Shown in pieces: positions 5,320-7,138 of a stretch of DNA of 7,138 bases (position 1 is its first letter; every line of letters begins with the position of its first letter). Position numbers and translations under genes: made by a program. This stretch comes from Clostridium sp. GTDB taxonomy: Bacteria > Bacillota > Clostridia > Lachnospirales > Lachnospiraceae. The stretch lies in assembly GCA_023664325.1 (NCBI GenBank), contig JAMPFS010000091.1:1-7138 (forward strand). The letters are read 5' to 3'. The notes beneath the pieces were generated by a model that did not search any database, had not been told where the DNA came from, and saw only the letters and a program-made list of their open reading frames with translations.

Positions 5320-5626
5320 TACGGAAAAGAAAGTAATGGTGCGGCTGTGCGCAAAGATTTTAACGGAAACAGATCTTTATGAAACGGATGCGGAAGTGAG
5401 GGATTTAGTGGATTGGATATGTGTTTCAGAGCAGATGAAAGAGAACAATAATAAGATCCGCAATCTGACAGGGGAATACAAACAGATAGAGCCAGAGTGC
5501 CGAGAAGGTGTCAGGGAAAGATTGGAACGTATGAAAAAGTTGTGTGAGGAACGTAATGTCTTGTATGAAAAGCAGAATGAGTTAAAATGGCAGAGGGAGA
5601 AGCTGGAACGGAGTTTTACGAGATAG
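5312..5626 (+). CDS. Hypothetical helical protein, last gene of the mobilisation operon
   Basis: A 104-residue, highly charged protein that I do not recognise. It begins MTDTEKKVMVRLCAKILTET. The second half, from about residue 38 (SEQMKENNNKIRNLTGEYKQ onward), is a Lys/Glu/Arg-rich alpha-helical, coiled-coil-like region with no membrane segment or catalytic motif. The ATG at 5312 is preferred over a TTG at 5300 because AGGGAG (5303-5308) lies just upstream and because an eight-base overlap with the previous stop suggests translational coupling. An intrinsic terminator follows 17 bases after the stop, which marks the end of the relaxase transcript. By position it may assist the relaxase or bind oriT, but nothing in the sequence proves that. 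Confidence 0.75.
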   Translation: MTDTEKKVMVRLCAKILTETDLYETDAEVRDLVDWICVSEQMKENNNKIRNLTGEYKQIEPECREGVRERLERMKKLCEERNVLYEKQNELKWQREKLERSFTR

Positions 5627-5642
5627 TAAAAAATATAGGAGT

Positions 5643-5675
5643 AAAGGCAGGCAAACTTCAGCCTGCTTTTTCTTT
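5643..5675 (+). terminator. Intrinsic terminator closing the mob operon
   Basis: AAAGGCAGGC (5643-5652) pairs with GCCTGCTTTT (5661-5670, one G-T pair) around an eight-base loop, followed by a run TTTTTCTTT. It lies 17 bases after the last mobilisation gene. Confidence 0.85.
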
Positions 5676-5689
5676 AGCGATATTTTCAG

Positions 5690-5709
5690 ACATGGTGCTA
5701 GCACCATGT
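5690..5709. repeat. Perfect 20-bp palindrome
   Basis: ACATGGTGCTAGCACCATGT is fully self-complementary with no spacer. It sits between the terminator and the promoter of the methyltransferase gene, about 90 bases upstream of the -10. No T run follows, so it is not a terminator; an operator or recombination site fits better. Confidence 0.7.
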
Positions 5710-5796
5710 AAAATAAATTGATAAAGGAAAATACAAATATGAAAATTTGCGGAAGAGTTGAATTGCTATATTTTTGTAGAAAAAAGAGTGCTTATG

Positions 5797-5805
5797 TGAT
5801 ATGAT
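5797..5805 (+). promoter_or_regulatory. Extended -10 promoter of the methyltransferase gene
   Basis: TGATATGAT matches the extended -10 form TG-n-TATGAT. The -35 position is weak (TTGTAG at 5774-5779 is 20 bases away). It would give a leader of roughly 78 bases before the ATG. Confidence 0.5.
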
Positions 5806-5889
5806 ATAAAAGTAGAGGCAAAATGTGGAGTATTCAGTGGATTTAATATTTTTCATAGATGAAACATTATAATGCAGGTGGGAAGGAAT

Positions 5890-7138
5890 ATGCTGGAAAA
5901 GGTTATTCAATTAACAAATCAATATATTGACAATATGCCTAAAAAAGAGCGCAAAAAGTATGGTCAATTTTTTACAAGTAAAGAAACAGCACGTTTTATG
6001 GCTGAATTATATAATATTCCGGACAACAAGCCTAAAGTCAGTATTTTAGATGCAGGGGCAGGATCAGGGATATTATCATGTGCGCTGATAGAACGATTAG
6101 AGCAGATGGCTTCTGTTCAGACAATAGAATTGACCTGTTATGAGAATGATGCCAATATTTTGGGCTTGCTGGAGGAAAACCTGCATACTTGCCAGGTAAA
6201 TTCTAAAAAGGATATACGAATAGAAATTATTACGGATAATTATATTATAAGCCAGTACTTAGACTTCAATCAGATGATAGGCGGCAATCCCGAACCTAAA
6301 AAATATGATTTTGTGATTGGCAATCCTCCATATATGAAAATACCGAAGGATGCACCAGAAGCAACTGCCATGCCGGAGGTTTGTTATGGCGCACCCAATT
6401 TGTATTTTATTTTTGCGGCAATGGGATTGTTTAATCTGGATCATGATGGGGAAATGGTGTATATTATTCCCCGCTCTTGGACTTCAGGCGCTTATTTCAA
6501 GCGGTTTAGACAGTATTTTCTGACAGAGGGAAAATTAGAGCATATCCATTTGTTTGTAAGCCGGAACAAGGTGTTTGACAAAGAAGATGTTTTACAGGAA
6601 ACGATTATCATTAAAGTAAAAAAGACAAACCAGACACCGGAAAAAGTAACAATTACTTCTTCGCAGTCAAACAATGATTTTGCTAATCTTACATCCTTGA
6701 CAGTGCCATATAGCCTTGTGGTATCGGGGGATGATTATTATGTTTATTTAGTAACAGATGAAAAAGAAGTCTCTGTGTTGGAGCGGTTACATAGATTTGA
6801 TAAAACATTGCCGGATATTGGATTAAAAATGAAAACGGGGTTGACGGTTGATTTCCGTAATCGGGAGATACTTCGTGATGATGCAGAAGAAGGGGCGATT
6901 CCGCTTTTTTATTCACAGCATATCAGACAGGGAGAGGTGCAGTTCCCTATCCAGAGAGAGCATGAGTATGTGGTGACGGATCAAAACGGATTGATGCAGG
7001 ACAATCGAAATTATCTGTTTGTCAAGCGTTTTACCGCAAAGGAAGAACGGCGCAGACTGCAGTGCGGGGTATATTTATCGAAGAAATATCCGCAGTATAA
7101 GAAGATTAGTACACAGAATAAGATAAATTTCATAGATG
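5890..7138 (+). CDS. N6-adenine DNA methyltransferase (Eco57I/TaqI-like, gamma type), 3' end cut by the window
   Basis: 416 complete codons are visible and no stop occurs before the edge. The enzyme would transfer a methyl group from S-adenosylmethionine to the N6 of adenine in a specific DNA site. Motifs in gamma-class order: GQFFTS (25-30, motif X), DAGAGSG (54-60, motif I, SAM binding), YEND (84-87, motif II acid), IGNPPY (143-148, motif IV, catalytic NPPY), and EMVYIIPRSW (188-197). The part after residue ~290 is probably the target-recognition domain, incomplete here. The ATG has AGGTGGGAAGG (5876-5886) upstream. It has its own extended -10 promoter after the mob terminator, so it is a separate cargo unit. 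The GQFFTS-type start and compact layout recall methyltransferases paired with BsuBI/PstI-type endonucleases, but the partner would lie to the right and is not seen. A solitary methyltransferase or a fused restriction-methylation enzyme is also possible. Confidence 0.88.
   Translation, partial: MLEKVIQLTNQYIDNMPKKERKKYGQFFTSKETARFMAELYNIPDNKPKVSILDAGAGSGILSCALIERLEQMASVQTIELTCYENDANILGLLEENLHTCQVNSKKDIRIEIITDNYIISQYLDFNQMIGGNPEPKKYDFVIGNPPYMKIPKDAPEATAMPEVCYGAPNLYFIFAAMGLFNLDHDGEMVYIIPRSWTSGAYFKRFRQYFLTEGKLEHIHLFVSRNKVFDKEDVLQETIIIKVKKTNQTPEKVTITSSQSNNDFANLTSLTVPYSLVVSGDDYYVYLVTDEKEVSVLERLHRFDKTLPDIGLKMKTGLTVDFRNREILRDDAEEGAIPLFYSQHIRQGEVQFPIQREHEYVVTDQNGLMQDNRNYLFVKRFTAKEERRRLQCGVYLSKKYPQYKKISTQNKINFID

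Larger units (their letters stand above)
5676..5889 (+). promoter_or_regulatory. Leader region of the methyltransferase gene
   Basis: A 214-base AT-rich gap holding the 20-bp palindrome and an extended -10 promoter. Only very short ORFs occur (9 codons at 5692, 21 codons at 5739), neither convincing. Confidence 0.5.

Noticed and set aside
5739..5804. 21-codon ORF in the methyltransferase leader (MKICGRVELL start)
   Set aside because: It is upstream of or overlapping the predicted -10, so it would not be on the transcript from that promoter; the AAAGGA is ten bases away and no attenuator structure follows.

Overview
The window reads as the integration and mobilisation core of a small integrative mobilisable element (IME/ICE-type) from a low-GC Gram-positive anaerobe. 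The best guess is a gut Clostridium or Lachnospiraceae relative. This rests on AT-rich intergenic DNA, strong AGGAGG-type ribosome binding sites, sigma-A-like promoters and the protein families present; the species cannot be named from the sequence alone.

Layout. 88-570 (minus): an XRE-family repressor. 571-816: a divergent control region with four copies of a TACGAA-type operator and two opposed promoters. 817-1011: a small excisionase-like HTH protein. 1029-2104: a tyrosine integrase whose N-terminal arm-binding part and catalytic part lie in different frames, a -1 shift at an A4 run. 2110-2174: two overlapping inverted repeats between integrase and the next gene. 2204-3181: a RepA-like RecA-fold ATPase with a C-terminal winged-helix region. 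3182-3537: a non-coding stretch packed with palindromes and seven consecutive hairpins, the likely oriT and relaxase control region. 3538-4917: a MobV (Mob_Pre) relaxase. 4933-5319 and 5312-5626: two small overlapping genes of unknown role, closed by an intrinsic terminator at 5643-5675. 5690-5709: a perfect 20-bp palindrome. 5890-7138: a gamma-type N6-adenine DNA methyltransferase that runs off the right edge, probably restriction-modification cargo.

How the parts fit (inference). The XRE protein would hold down its own gene and the xis-int promoter through the operator array. When repression lifts, Xis and Int excise the element, the RepA-like ATPase may help unwind or replicate the circular form, and MobV nicks at oriT so that a co-resident conjugative element can transfer it. 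The methyltransferase would mark DNA for a restriction enzyme encoded beyond the window. The single-base frame break in the integrase means the copy shown is either defective, affected by a sequencing error, or dependent on ribosomal frameshifting. No CRISPR array, rRNA, tRNA or insertion sequence was seen, and neither element end (attL/attR) can be fixed from this window.
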